41,193 nt of DNA from Bacillota bacterium (GTDB lineage Bacteria; Bacillota_I; Bacilli_A; RF39; UBA660): NCBI GenBank assembly GCA_015059245.1, contig SVAU01000013.1, positions 1-41,193 of the forward strand. The letters run 5' to 3'. This document shows, one piece after another, positions 32,521 through 40,193 of the stretch (the stretch's first letter is position 1; each line of letters starts with the position of its first letter). The position numbers and the translations under genes were made by a program. A model generated the notes under the pieces. It did no database searches and was not told where the DNA came from. It saw nothing but the letters and a program-made list of their open reading frames with translations.

Positions 32521-32715
32521 ATGAGAGAATATGTAATTATTGTCAATAGAATAAAATGTAATAATTGTGGAGAAATAATCGAGTCTCAACATAGACATGA
32601 CTTTAAATATTGTTCTTGTAAAAGAGTTGCAGTAGATGGTGGCAAAGATTATTTAAGAAGATTAGGCCAAAAAGAAGATTTTACTGAATTAAGTATAATC
32701 AAGAAATTAAGATAA
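32521..32715 (+). CDS. Small zinc-ribbon protein of a phage/plasmid-type family
   Basis: 64 aa. Four cysteines, C13-x2-C16 and C31-x-C33, probably bind one zinc ion. The pattern RIKCNNCGEIIES...HDFK.C.C..VAVDGG..YLRR belongs to a short conserved family of unknown role that I recall mainly from phages, plasmids and accessory regions. GGGAGGTG precedes the ATG well. It has its own terminator. Confidence 0.7.
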   Translation: MREYVIIVNRIKCNNCGEIIESQHRHDFKYCSCKRVAVDGGKDYLRRLGQKEDFTELSIIKKLR

Positions 32716-32717
32716 AT

Positions 32718-32746
32718 AAAAAATAGTATCACTGATACTATTTTTT
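32718..32746 (+). terminator. Terminator with 13-bp perfect stem
   Basis: Arms 32718-32730 and 32734-32746 (AAAAAATAGTATC / GATACTATTTTTT), loop ACT. It could work in both directions. Confidence 0.85.
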
Positions 32747-32747
32747 A

Positions 32748-32775
32748 TTGACTTTGATAAAATTGTGAGTATAAT
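32748..32775 (+). promoter_or_regulatory. Promoter of the toxin-antitoxin operon
   Basis: TTGACT (32748-32753), 16 nt, TATAAT (32770-32775). Then comes GGGTCCCGCAAGGG (32791-32804): CCC-GCAA-GGG could form a GNRA tetraloop hairpin just before the ribosome site. It is a rare GC-rich patch in this genome. Confidence 0.65.
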
Positions 32776-32818
32776 AATAGGTAATAAAAAGGGTCCCGCA
32801 AGGGTAGAAAGGTAGTAA

Positions 32819-33163
32819 ATGAAGTTAAAAGCAACTAATGAAGAAATAGATGAATATTTAGAGGATGTAAGAAGAATAATTAAGAAACCTAATAATTTAA
32901 TAATGTCAGATAATAGAGAAAAGAATAAAAACTTTTATAAGAAATATAAATATAATAGAAAAAAAGTAATAGATGTTTTAAATAAGTTAAAAAAAGAAAA
33001 TTTTAGATATAAGACAAAGAACGAACATGAAGCTTATGAATACGAATATTTATATGTATTTAGTATATATTGTAACAAAAATATAGAAGTGTATTTAAAG
33101 ATTAATAAATTAACAAATAAAGTAATAATAGTATCGATGCATGAAGCGGAATATAAGGTTTAG
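32819..33163 (+). CDS. Putative MqsR/RelE-like toxin
   Basis: 114 aa. The C-terminal half (VIDVLNKLKKENF ... YEYEYLYVFSIY ... NIEVYLKINKLTNKVIIVSMHEAEY) follows the MqsR-type pattern: a helix, then beta strands ending in VYLKI...VIVSFHE. MqsR is an mRNA-cleaving toxin of the RelE superfamily. The gene ends 9 nt before a Panacea-domain antitoxin with an MqsA-like zinc N-terminus, which supports the call. The N-terminal 50 residues are longer than in classical MqsR (98 aa). Catalytic residues cannot be fixed without alignment. Confidence 0.6.
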   Translation: MKLKATNEEIDEYLEDVRRIIKKPNNLIMSDNREKNKNFYKKYKYNRKKVIDVLNKLKKENFRYKTKNEHEAYEYEYLYVFSIYCNKNIEVYLKINKLTNKVIIVSMHEAEYKV

Positions 33164-33172
33164 GTGAGATGT

Positions 33173-34174
33173 ATGAAGAAATTTTGTGATAAGTGTTTAA
33201 AAGATGTAGAAGTAGTTTATAAGGAAGAGAATACAAAAGAATTTATAGATGATGTAGAGATAGAATATTTAGAAAAATATTATGTATGTAAAGAATGTAA
33301 TCATGAATTTTATGATGATCTTCATGATTATAATATTGATGCAGCTAATTATGAATATAGAAAAGCTATTGGAATGATTACAATTCCTGAAATAGAAGAA
33401 ATAATAGAAAAATATAATATAGGAAAAAAGCCATTGTCTTTAATATTAGGATTAGGTGAAATAACTATTACTAGATATTTATATGGTCAGAATCCTACTA
33501 AGGAAAATTCAGAGTTATTAAAGAATATAAAAGATAATCCTTGTTTATATGAATTATATTTATTAGGTAATAAAGATAAAATAACTGAAGTAGCTTTTAA
33601 GAAGTCATTAGGTAAGACTAAACAGTTACAAATGAATGAAGAACATTCTAAGTTGTATGATAGTGCTTTATATATAGTAAAAAAATTAGAAGATACAACT
33701 CCATTAGCATTACAAAAGATATTATACTTTGCGCAATGTTTTAGTAATAAGTTTATGAATAAGATATTATTTGTAATGCCAGCAGAAGCTTGGATACATG
33801 GTCCCGTATATAGAGACATATATGATTGTTTTTCATATTATAAAAATAATGCTATTAATTACAGTGAATTATTAAGTGAACATGAATTTAGTTTAGATAC
33901 AGAAGAAAAAGAATATTTAGATTCTATTATTAAGTATTTTGGGTGCTACAGTGCGAGAGTTTTAAGAGAGATGACCCATTTAACTAAGCCATGGCAAATG
34001 GCTCGTAAAGGTTTAAATAAAGATGAATCTTCTAATAGAATTATTGAATTAAAAGATGTTGATTATTATGTAGATGAAATTAGTAAGAAATATAATATAA
34101 CTAAAATAGATGACTTAAAGCAATATAGTACTGATCTATTTGAGAAGGCTTTGAGTAATTTGGAGAGTAGATAA
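33173..34174 (+). CDS. Antitoxin: MqsA-like zinc finger + HTH + Panacea (SocA/DUF4065)
   Basis: 333 aa from ATG 33173 (GTG at 33164 overlaps the AGGTGAG site). C5-x2-C8 and C39-x2-C42 make an MqsA-like zinc site; an HTH region follows (about 80-125, with GLGEITITRYLYG). Residues about 155-300 are the Panacea/SocA domain (ALQKILYFAQCFSNKF, AEAWIHGPVYRDIYDCF). Panacea domains are known to neutralise many unrelated toxins, and the HTH should repress the operon. The partner is the MqsR-like gene just upstream. Confidence 0.85.
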   Translation: MKKFCDKCLKDVEVVYKEENTKEFIDDVEIEYLEKYYVCKECNHEFYDDLHDYNIDAANYEYRKAIGMITIPEIEEIIEKYNIGKKPLSLILGLGEITITRYLYGQNPTKENSELLKNIKDNPCLYELYLLGNKDKITEVAFKKSLGKTKQLQMNEEHSKLYDSALYIVKKLEDTTPLALQKILYFAQCFSNKFMNKILFVMPAEAWIHGPVYRDIYDCFSYYKNNAINYSELLSEHEFSLDTEEKEYLDSIIKYFGCYSARVLREMTHLTKPWQMARKGLNKDESSNRIIELKDVDYYVDEISKKYNITKIDDLKQYSTDLFEKALSNLESR

Positions 34175-34195
34175 TGAAAGGTAGTTGATAATATT

Positions 34196-35542
34196 GTGAT
34201 AAAGCAAATTAAGTGGAAAGATCATCCTATTTTAGGAGATTTAGAATTGGATTTTACCAAAGAGGATGGAAGTATTTATAACACGATTGTTTTTGCTGGA
34301 GAAAATGGTACGGGAAAGACAACTATACTTGAAAACTTATCTGAATTTTTAAATTTGGGAGCTTTAGAATATATTGATTATATTAAGTATGTAGTTAATG
34401 ATGAGCAGTATTCACTTTATCCACAAGATGAATTTAATGGTGCTAAATTTGGTTTTCATAAAAGGAAAAATGAAACTACTGGTGCGATTATTAATGTATC
34501 AACGGGGAAACACGATATTATTCGTGAAAAAGGAAAAAATTTAGAGGATATTAGATCCTATGGATGTTCTTATTCTAGGGCAAGATCTGGGTTTGAAACA
34601 AAAAGAGTAACTTCTACAACTACTCAACAGTTGGATGGAGAAAGTTATGAAAATGATGAAAATCAAGATTTTACCTCTATTAAGCAATTGATAGTTGATG
34701 TTCAAACTCAGGATAGTTCAGACTGGTGGAATATAGCGGGAAACGAAGATAAGCCCTCTTTTGAGGAATTTAAAAAACAGTCGAAGATATTTAGGTTTGA
34801 AAATGCCTTTAATGAATTCTTTGATACTATTTCATTTAAAAAAATTGATAATAATGATCCTACTGAAAAAAGGATTTTGTTTGAAAAGCATGGTAAAGAA
34901 ATAAGTATAGATCAATTAAGTACTGGTGAGAAACAAATTGTTTTTAGAGGAGCTCATTTATTAAAGAACGCAAAAAACTTATCCAATGGTATAGTATTAA
35001 TTGATGAGCCTGAGTTGAGCATGCATCCTAAGTGGCAAGAAAAAATATTGTCTTACTATAGAAATCTTTTTACCAATGGTGGAGTTCAAACTACTCAAAT
35101 AATGTTTGCGACACATTCTAATTATGTTTTGAAGTCTTCTTTAGAAGACAAAGATAATGTGTTAGTAATTATACTACAAGATAAAGATGGCACTATAAAT
35201 GCAAAAAAAGTTAATTCTAGTTTTATTCTTCCAACGATTACTGCTGCAGAAATAAATTATTGGGCTTTTAATATTCTTTCAGTTGATTATCATATTCAAT
35301 TATACGGCTATTTACAGGAGAAGGAAAATAAGTTTACTGTTAAAGCTTGTGATGATTTTATATTTAATCATATTGAATTTAATCAAGCACTTCATGGTAA
35401 AAATTCTAGTTATAAAGGAACAAGTTATCAAACTTTGCCAACTTTTGTTAGAAATTCTATTGATCATCCGGCTACATCAGCGGTGTATACGTCAGAAGAA
35501 TTAAGAATATCACTTGAATTGTTGATAGAACTGTGTAAATAG
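34196..35542 (+). CDS. Overcoming-lysogeny/RecF-type ATPase with C-terminal RNxxxH motif
   Basis: 448 aa from a GTG start; AAAGGTAG lies upstream at a rather long spacing. The ABC/SMC-like ATPase has Walker A G35-E-N-G-T-G-K41-T-T, signature STGEKQIV, Walker B IVLID270-E271-PELSMHP and the H of ATHSN. The last about 100 residues hold R419-N-S-I-D-H424, which fits the RNxxxH active site of HEPN RNases. Such fusions (in the manner of RloC/PrrC) are usually anti-phage. Codon choice and base mix (AGG, CCA, GCG more frequent) differ from the surrounding genes, a sign of recent transfer. The DNA-damage or phage signal is unknown. Confidence 0.7.
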   Translation: MIKQIKWKDHPILGDLELDFTKEDGSIYNTIVFAGENGTGKTTILENLSEFLNLGALEYIDYIKYVVNDEQYSLYPQDEFNGAKFGFHKRKNETTGAIINVSTGKHDIIREKGKNLEDIRSYGCSYSRARSGFETKRVTSTTTQQLDGESYENDENQDFTSIKQLIVDVQTQDSSDWWNIAGNEDKPSFEEFKKQSKIFRFENAFNEFFDTISFKKIDNNDPTEKRILFEKHGKEISIDQLSTGEKQIVFRGAHLLKNAKNLSNGIVLIDEPELSMHPKWQEKILSYYRNLFTNGGVQTTQIMFATHSNYVLKSSLEDKDNVLVIILQDKDGTINAKKVNSSFILPTITAAEINYWAFNILSVDYHIQLYGYLQEKENKFTVKACDDFIFNHIEFNQALHGKNSSYKGTSYQTLPTFVRNSIDHPATSAVYTSEELRISLELLIELCK

Positions 35543-35593
35543 TTATTATTTAAGAATAATTGTATATTTATTTTTGAATAATATGTAATAACA

Positions 35594-35622
35594 AAAAAAC
35601 AACCTTATTGGTTGTTTTTTTT
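35594..35622. terminator. Bidirectional terminator between convergent genes
   Basis: AAAAAACAACC (35594-35604) / GGTTGTTTTTT (35610-35620). It serves the ATPase gene and the minus-strand gene, whose stop codon lies in the loop. Confidence 0.85.
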
Positions 35623-36783
35623 AATTTGTTTTTTAATTTCATTATTAATTTCTCTTTTTTTTTGTTTTGTTGCTATTTTGAACGTTTTGTTTTCTTGATA
35701 TAAACTATTTTTATATTTGCTTAATTCGTCTTTTTTATCTAATAGATAGTATAATGTGTTCATTAACATAATACTATCTATTTTTTTATTACTATATGAT
35801 TTTCCGTGTGTAGAAGGATTTCTACGAGTTTTTTTATTTGTCTTGATTGATATTTTTTGATTAAATTCTATTTGTTCATATAGTCTATTAATATTATTAT
35901 CAATCATCATAACGATAAAGATCAAACTAGTGCCATCGTCATTATTTTCTAAATCTTTAATTATTGGTTTAAACATATTTATTCTTGCTGATGAACCTTT
36001 GTTAATTAAATAATAAGATAAACTGTTATCAATAATTGATAGTATTCCAATAGATGCTAAAGCATAGTTTTTGGAATAATAAGTATCTTTTATTTGATTG
36101 AACAATTTTATTTCTTGTTTATTACTTAATTTATTTTTGATATCATTCATTAAGTTTTCGATTCTTTGTTTATTAAAATGCTTGATTAATACTTTATCAA
36201 ATTCTTTTTCGGTATTTACAGTGTTTAGTATATCGTGTAACTGTTCTGTTGTTATTTGGTAGGGCATTATCCAAAAATAATCATTTAATTTATGGTAGTA
36301 ATTCATCCAACTTAATATGTTATTAGGATCTTCTCTTAATTTTTGTATTGATTCTATTAATGGATTGAAATAGTCATTTGTTTTTATGCTTGTTATTATT
36401 TTTGTTATATTTTCTAAGTATGTTTGTTGCATTTTTGAAAATTCTTTTAGAATTTGTGTAATAGGATTTGTTAAAGCTTCAAGTTTTTCTGGTGTAAAGG
36501 TTGATATATACGTTTTTCCTATTTTCGATAATGCCGTGCCGAAGCTGGTTAAACCAGGGTATAGTTTTTCAATGTTTATTGTCGGCATTGTTGGAATTAG
36601 TGATTGTAATTTAATTTGATTTGTTAAATTGTTTTCTTTTATTGTTTTTTGAATTTCTTCTAAAGGAGATGACATGTTAAATTTATTAATAGTATCGTAA
36701 GCATCAACTAGCGGCTTAATTTCATAGAGTGGAGATTTGATTGTATTATTTGTTAAAGTTAATGTTGTGTTTGCTTTTTTCAT
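35605..36783 (-). CDS. Unknown helical protein with HEPN-like RNxxxH motif
   Basis: 392 aa from the ATG at 36783, preceded by GAGGTG; the frame extends to 36882 but without a ribosome site. The protein is helical, rich in Lys, Asn and Ile. Near the C-terminus R321-N-P-S-T-H326-G fits the RNxxxH motif of HEPN RNases and is followed by a long helix, as in the usual HEPN fold. ALASIGILSIIDNSLSYYLI may be the first HEPN helix. It is convergent with the ATPase, which has the same motif type. It lies in the accessory region, so a defence or abortive-infection role is likely, though the family is not recognised. Confidence 0.6.
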   Translation of the reverse strand: MKKANTTLTLTNNTIKSPLYEIKPLVDAYDTINKFNMSSPLEEIQKTIKENNLTNQIKLQSLIPTMPTINIEKLYPGLTSFGTALSKIGKTYISTFTPEKLEALTNPITQILKEFSKMQQTYLENITKIITSIKTNDYFNPLIESIQKLREDPNNILSWMNYYHKLNDYFWIMPYQITTEQLHDILNTVNTEKEFDKVLIKHFNKQRIENLMNDIKNKLSNKQEIKLFNQIKDTYYSKNYALASIGILSIIDNSLSYYLINKGSSARINMFKPIIKDLENNDDGTSLIFIVMMIDNNINRLYEQIEFNQKISIKTNKKTRRNPSTHGKSYSNKKIDSIMLMNTLYYLLDKKDELSKYKNSLYQENKTFKIATKQKKREINNEIKKQIKKNNQ

Positions 36784-36802
36784 TGTCTTCACCTCGTAAG
36801 TT

Positions 36803-36831
36803 ATTATATCAGGTGTTTTTTTTGTTTTGAA
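36803..36831 (-). promoter_or_regulatory. Promoter of the minus-strand HEPN-like gene
   Basis: Minus strand: TTCAAA (36831-36826), 17 nt, TGA before TATAAT (36808-36803). The start codon follows 20 nt later. Confidence 0.65.
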
Positions 36832-36886
36832 GTAGTAATAATGTTGAAGAGAATATAATATAAATACTATTTTTAAATACAAAGAA

Positions 36887-37057
36887 TATATAAGATTATC
36901 TATATGTAATAAGAATATATATATTATATAACTAAAAGAATAATAGATTATATAGTATATCTATATATAATAGTATTAATCTTTATAACTAGTATAGTTA
37001 TAAAGAAGACTATATAATCTTATATACTAAAGGAGATTAAGTATTAATCTTCTTTTT
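36887..37057. repeat. Nested, mutually exclusive inverted repeats ending in a terminator
   Basis: No gene here. 13-nt inverted repeat A (36887-36899 with 37014-37026) and 12-nt inverted repeat B (36945-36956 with 37009-37020) share their 3' arm, so only one can form. Inside is a perfect hairpin CTTTATAACT (36981-36990) / AGTTATAAAG (36996-37005). AGTATTAATCTT occurs at 36972-36983 and 37040-37051; the second copy is the 3' arm of a terminator (37031-37057). The first copy can pair with the same 5' arm, giving an antiterminator. It looks like a switching RNA or regulated leader of the mazG operon. Confidence 0.5.
37031..37057 (+). terminator. Terminator upstream of the MazG-like gene
   Basis: AGGAGATTAA / TTAATCTTCT (one G-U), loop GT plus A, then T-tract. 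It is followed at 37082-37090 by TGT-TATAAT, the mazG promoter. Confidence 0.75.
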
Positions 37058-37113
37058 TTAATTAAGGTGATCTATTGTTTGTGTTATAATACAAGTAGTT
37101 AGAAGGTGTACGT

Positions 37114-37428
37114 ATGAATGAAGTAAAAGAACAAATAAAACAATTTAATGAGGAAAGAGATTGGGATCAATTTCATAGTCCTGAAAATTTAGCTAAGTCT
37201 ATTTCTATTGAAGCAGGAGAATTATTAGAATGTTTTCAATGGAATAGTAATTTTGATAAAGATGAAGTGTGTGAAGAATTAGCTGATGTTGTTAATTATT
37301 GTATTTTATTAGCTGATAAGTTAGATGTTGAATTAGAAGATATTATTTTAGCTAAGTTAGAAAAGACAAGAAAGAAATATCCTGTTGATAAGGCTAAGGG
37401 GAAAAGCACTAAATATAACAAATTGTAG
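37114..37428 (+). CDS. MazG-like nucleoside triphosphate pyrophosphohydrolase
   Basis: 104 aa, a single all-alpha NTP pyrophosphatase domain. The metal motif ExxE...ExxD is E36-L-L-E39 and E55-L-A-D58 (IEAGELLECFQW, EELADVVNY), and KYPVDKAKGKSTKY matches the C-terminal substrate lid of this family. It would hydrolyse (d)NTPs or modified nucleotides to the monophosphate and PPi. Unlike housekeeping MazG it is a single short domain. It is followed within 12 nt by an unknown gene and then a DUF2075 gene, so it probably belongs to one cassette. AGAAGGTG precedes the ATG. Confidence 0.88.
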   Translation: MNEVKEQIKQFNEERDWDQFHSPENLAKSISIEAGELLECFQWNSNFDKDEVCEELADVVNYCILLADKLDVELEDIILAKLEKTRKKYPVDKAKGKSTKYNKL

Positions 37429-37440
37429 GTGATGGTAACA

Positions 37441-38235
37441 GTGAGAAAGAGTATTTTTGAAATAGAAAATAGACTTGATATAAAAAAAGAATATGCAAGG
37501 CTAACTAGAGCTCTTTTGGAAGAGGAAATATTATTTTATAATTCACTTTATATGAGTCTATATGATTTTTTTGAAGAAAATGTTTTTCCAAAATGGAAAT
37601 TTAGGGATACTTTTACTAGTTTAGATGAATATTTACAGCATATTGGAGTAAATATATTTTCAACTTTTATAATTGAAGAAAGTTTTCTTAATTTATTAGA
37701 ATTTTTGTTAAATATGTGGAAAACTGCTAAAGATAAAATTAATTTTAATAAGATTAGTATAATGTCAGAAATATCGTTTTATATTATTGAACAAAATGTA
37801 CCAATTATACTTGAGAAAATGAATTATACAATTAAAGAAGAAATAGATAGAGTGTTAATAATAAAAAGAGATTCGGATGTAGATTCTATTTTAGACATTG
37901 TCTCAGAAGATATTGTTACTTTATTGCTTAGTTATAACGATATAAGAAATAATCGTATTGAGGTTAAGAAGCAAATATTAAAATCGTTAGATTTATATAT
38001 AGAAAAAGATAAGAGAAAGTATAAATCATACGATTCTAGTTTATATGATTCTATTCAAACAATTGTAAATGAAATGGGAGTTAATCACCCTATGCATGAA
38101 AAATATAAGAATATGTCAGAAATAGAATTATGTTGTTGGTACGATAAATGCTTTAAAATGATGATTCATTTAATTAGAACGGAAGACATTATTTCTATGA
38201 AAAACGAAAGAAAACAATTATTACAAGAGGGGTAA
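37441..38235 (+). CDS. Unknown helical protein in the MazG-DUF2075 cassette
   Basis: 264 aa if translation starts at the GTG at 37441, which is placed well behind AGGTG; GTG 37429 and ATG 37432 in the same frame have no room for a ribosome site. The protein is almost all helix, with Tyr/Phe-rich N-terminal and Glu/Lys-rich C-terminal parts. No catalytic motif, cysteine cluster or membrane helix is evident. SYNDIRNNRIEVKKQIL holds an RN pair but no His at HEPN spacing. Its position between mazG and DUF2075, with gaps of about 10 nt, is the main clue. The family is not recognised. Confidence 0.6.
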   Translation: MRKSIFEIENRLDIKKEYARLTRALLEEEILFYNSLYMSLYDFFEENVFPKWKFRDTFTSLDEYLQHIGVNIFSTFIIEESFLNLLEFLLNMWKTAKDKINFNKISIMSEISFYIIEQNVPIILEKMNYTIKEEIDRVLIIKRDSDVDSILDIVSEDIVTLLLSYNDIRNNRIEVKKQILKSLDLYIEKDKRKYKSYDSSLYDSIQTIVNEMGVNHPMHEKYKNMSEIELCCWYDKCFKMMIHLIRTEDIISMKNERKQLLQEG

Positions 38236-38245
38236 AGGTGGAAAG

Positions 38246-40123
38246 ATGTTAGTATATGAAGGTATTAAATCAGGTTTTATTAATGATGTTAATTTAAACC
38301 TGATTGTTAATAAGATATATGAAAAATATCAGAAGTTCTTTGGTAGAACTTCTGAATCACAATTAAATTCATGGAAGAATTCTATGCAATATATGAGAGG
38401 TGTATTGGATGATAGAGATATACCTGATAATGCAGGTGTAGCTATAGAGTTTAATATACCAACCACTTCTAAAAGAATAGATTTTATTATATCTGGTAAA
38501 GATAATAATCAAAAAGAATCTGTTATTATAGTTGAATTAAAGCAATGGGAAACTTGTAATGCTGTAAGTGGGAAAGATGGATTAGTATCTACATTTACGG
38601 GTGGTGCAGTTAGAGAAGTAACTCATCCATCTTATCAAGCTATGAGTTATGCTAACTTAATTAGAGATTTTAATGAAACTGTTCAATTAGATGATATAGG
38701 ATTATATCCTTGTGCTTTTTTACATAATTATGATTTAAGAAGTGACGATCCAATATGTAGTAGTCAATATGATGAATATATTAAAGAAGCTCCTATGTTT
38801 GGAAGTAATGACTTTGATAAATTAAGAACATTTATTAAAAGATATATTGTATTTGGTGATGATAGAGAAACTCTTTATAAAATAGAGAATGGTAAAATAA
38901 GACCTTCTAAAAGATTACAAGATTCTTTAGTTAAAATGCTTACTGGTAATAAAGAATTTAATATGATAGATGAACAAAAAGTTATATATGAAGATGCTAT
39001 TAGTATGGCTATAGATACTGTAGGAAGTAATACTAAGAATGTCTTAATAGTAGAAGGTGGTCCTGGTACAGGTAAATCTGTATTAGCTATTAATTTATTA
39101 GTAGAACTAACTAAAAGAGGTATGACTAGTTTTTATGTAACTAAAAATGCTGCTCCTAGAAATGTATTTAAAGATAAATTAAAAGGTTCTTTTAGAAAAA
39201 ATTATATAGATAATTTGTTCCAAGGTTCAGGAGCATTTACTGAAGCAGCATCTAATGAAGTAAATGTACTAGTTGTAGATGAAGCTCATAGATTAAATGA
39301 AAAATCTGGTATGTTTCAAAATCTTGGGGAAAATCAAGTAAAAGAAATTATTAATGCATCTAATTTCTCTATATTCTTTATAGACGAAAATCAAAAAGTA
39401 ACTTTAAAAGATATTGGTTCAGTAGATATTATAAAAAGATATGCTAATGAATTAGGTGCAGGTATTAAGATAGTAGAACTAGAAAGTCAATTTAGATGTA
39501 ATGGTTCAGATGGTTATTTATCTTGGTTAGATAATTTACTTGAAATAAGAAAAACTGCTAACTTTGATGATATGGATTTTGATTATGACTTTAAAGTAGT
39601 AGATGATCCGAATGAACTAAGAAGATTAATTGAAGAAAAGAATAAAGTAAATAATAAATCTAGATTAGTAGCAGGTTATTGCTGGGATTGGATAAGTGAA
39701 GGTAAGAATAATACTGAAGTACATGATATTACTATTCCTGAATTTAACTTTGGTATGAGTTGGAATTTAGGTAATTCAGCTACCTGGGCGATTGATCCAA
39801 TGTCTGTTAATGAAATTGGTTGTATTCATACTTGCCAAGGTTTAGAGTTTGATTATGTAGGAGTTATTATAGGCAATGATTTAAGATATGAAGATGGACA
39901 TATAGTAATTGATTATACTAAGAGAGCTAAAACAGACCAATCTTTAAAAGGTATTAATAAACTAGCTAAAGATAATTGTCAAGAATATGCTAATAAAGTA
40001 GCAAGTTTAATTATTAAGAATACATATAGAACGTTAATGACTAGAGGTATGAAAGGTTGTTATGTTTATTGTGTAGATGAAGGATTAAGAAAGTATTTAA
40101 TAAATAGACAAAAAATGGTATAA
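38246..40123 (+). CDS. PD-(D/E)XK nuclease fused to DUF2075 helicase-like ATPase
   Basis: 625 aa. The N-terminal about 230 residues contain a PD-(D/E)XK core: D79 in RIDFIISG, and E97-L-K99 in IIVELKQWE, with an upstream Glu in the first helix. The DUF2075 (SF1-like) ATPase follows: Walker A GGPGTGK277-S, Walker B VLVVD345-EAH348, a sensor region FIDENQKVT, an Arg in ESQFRCNGSDGYLSWLDN, and the C-terminal SF1 motifs HTCQGLEFDYVGVIIG and YRTLMTRGMKG. Proteins of this design occur in defence islands, sometimes next to MazG-like enzymes. It would act on nucleic acid. AAAGGTGG supports the ATG. Confidence 0.88.
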   Translation: MLVYEGIKSGFINDVNLNLIVNKIYEKYQKFFGRTSESQLNSWKNSMQYMRGVLDDRDIPDNAGVAIEFNIPTTSKRIDFIISGKDNNQKESVIIVELKQWETCNAVSGKDGLVSTFTGGAVREVTHPSYQAMSYANLIRDFNETVQLDDIGLYPCAFLHNYDLRSDDPICSSQYDEYIKEAPMFGSNDFDKLRTFIKRYIVFGDDRETLYKIENGKIRPSKRLQDSLVKMLTGNKEFNMIDEQKVIYEDAISMAIDTVGSNTKNVLIVEGGPGTGKSVLAINLLVELTKRGMTSFYVTKNAAPRNVFKDKLKGSFRKNYIDNLFQGSGAFTEAASNEVNVLVVDEAHRLNEKSGMFQNLGENQVKEIINASNFSIFFIDENQKVTLKDIGSVDIIKRYANELGAGIKIVELESQFRCNGSDGYLSWLDNLLEIRKTANFDDMDFDYDFKVVDDPNELRRLIEEKNKVNNKSRLVAGYCWDWISEGKNNTEVHDITIPEFNFGMSWNLGNSATWAIDPMSVNEIGCIHTCQGLEFDYVGVIIGNDLRYEDGHIVIDYTKRAKTDQSLKGINKLAKDNCQEYANKVASLIIKNTYRTLMTRGMKGCYVYCVDEGLRKYLINRQKMV

Positions 40124-40139
40124 TGTAGTTAGATGATAT

Positions 40140-40178
40140 GAGCATATTTCATTTTAATAATGGAATATGCTCTTTTTT
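40140..40178 (+). terminator. Terminator with 14-bp stem after the DUF2075 gene
   Basis: GAGCATATTTCATT (40140-40153) / AATGGAATATGCTC (40159-40172, one G-U), loop TTAAT, followed by T residues. Confidence 0.88.
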
Positions 40179-40193
40179 GATTGGAGGAATAAA

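Noticed and set aside
40113..40121. TGG-TATAAT extended -10 overlapping the end of the DUF2075 gene
   Set aside because: It matches the promoter pattern, but the next element is a terminator about 20 nt later, so a transcript would end at once; the TATAA comes from the GTA-TAA end of the gene.
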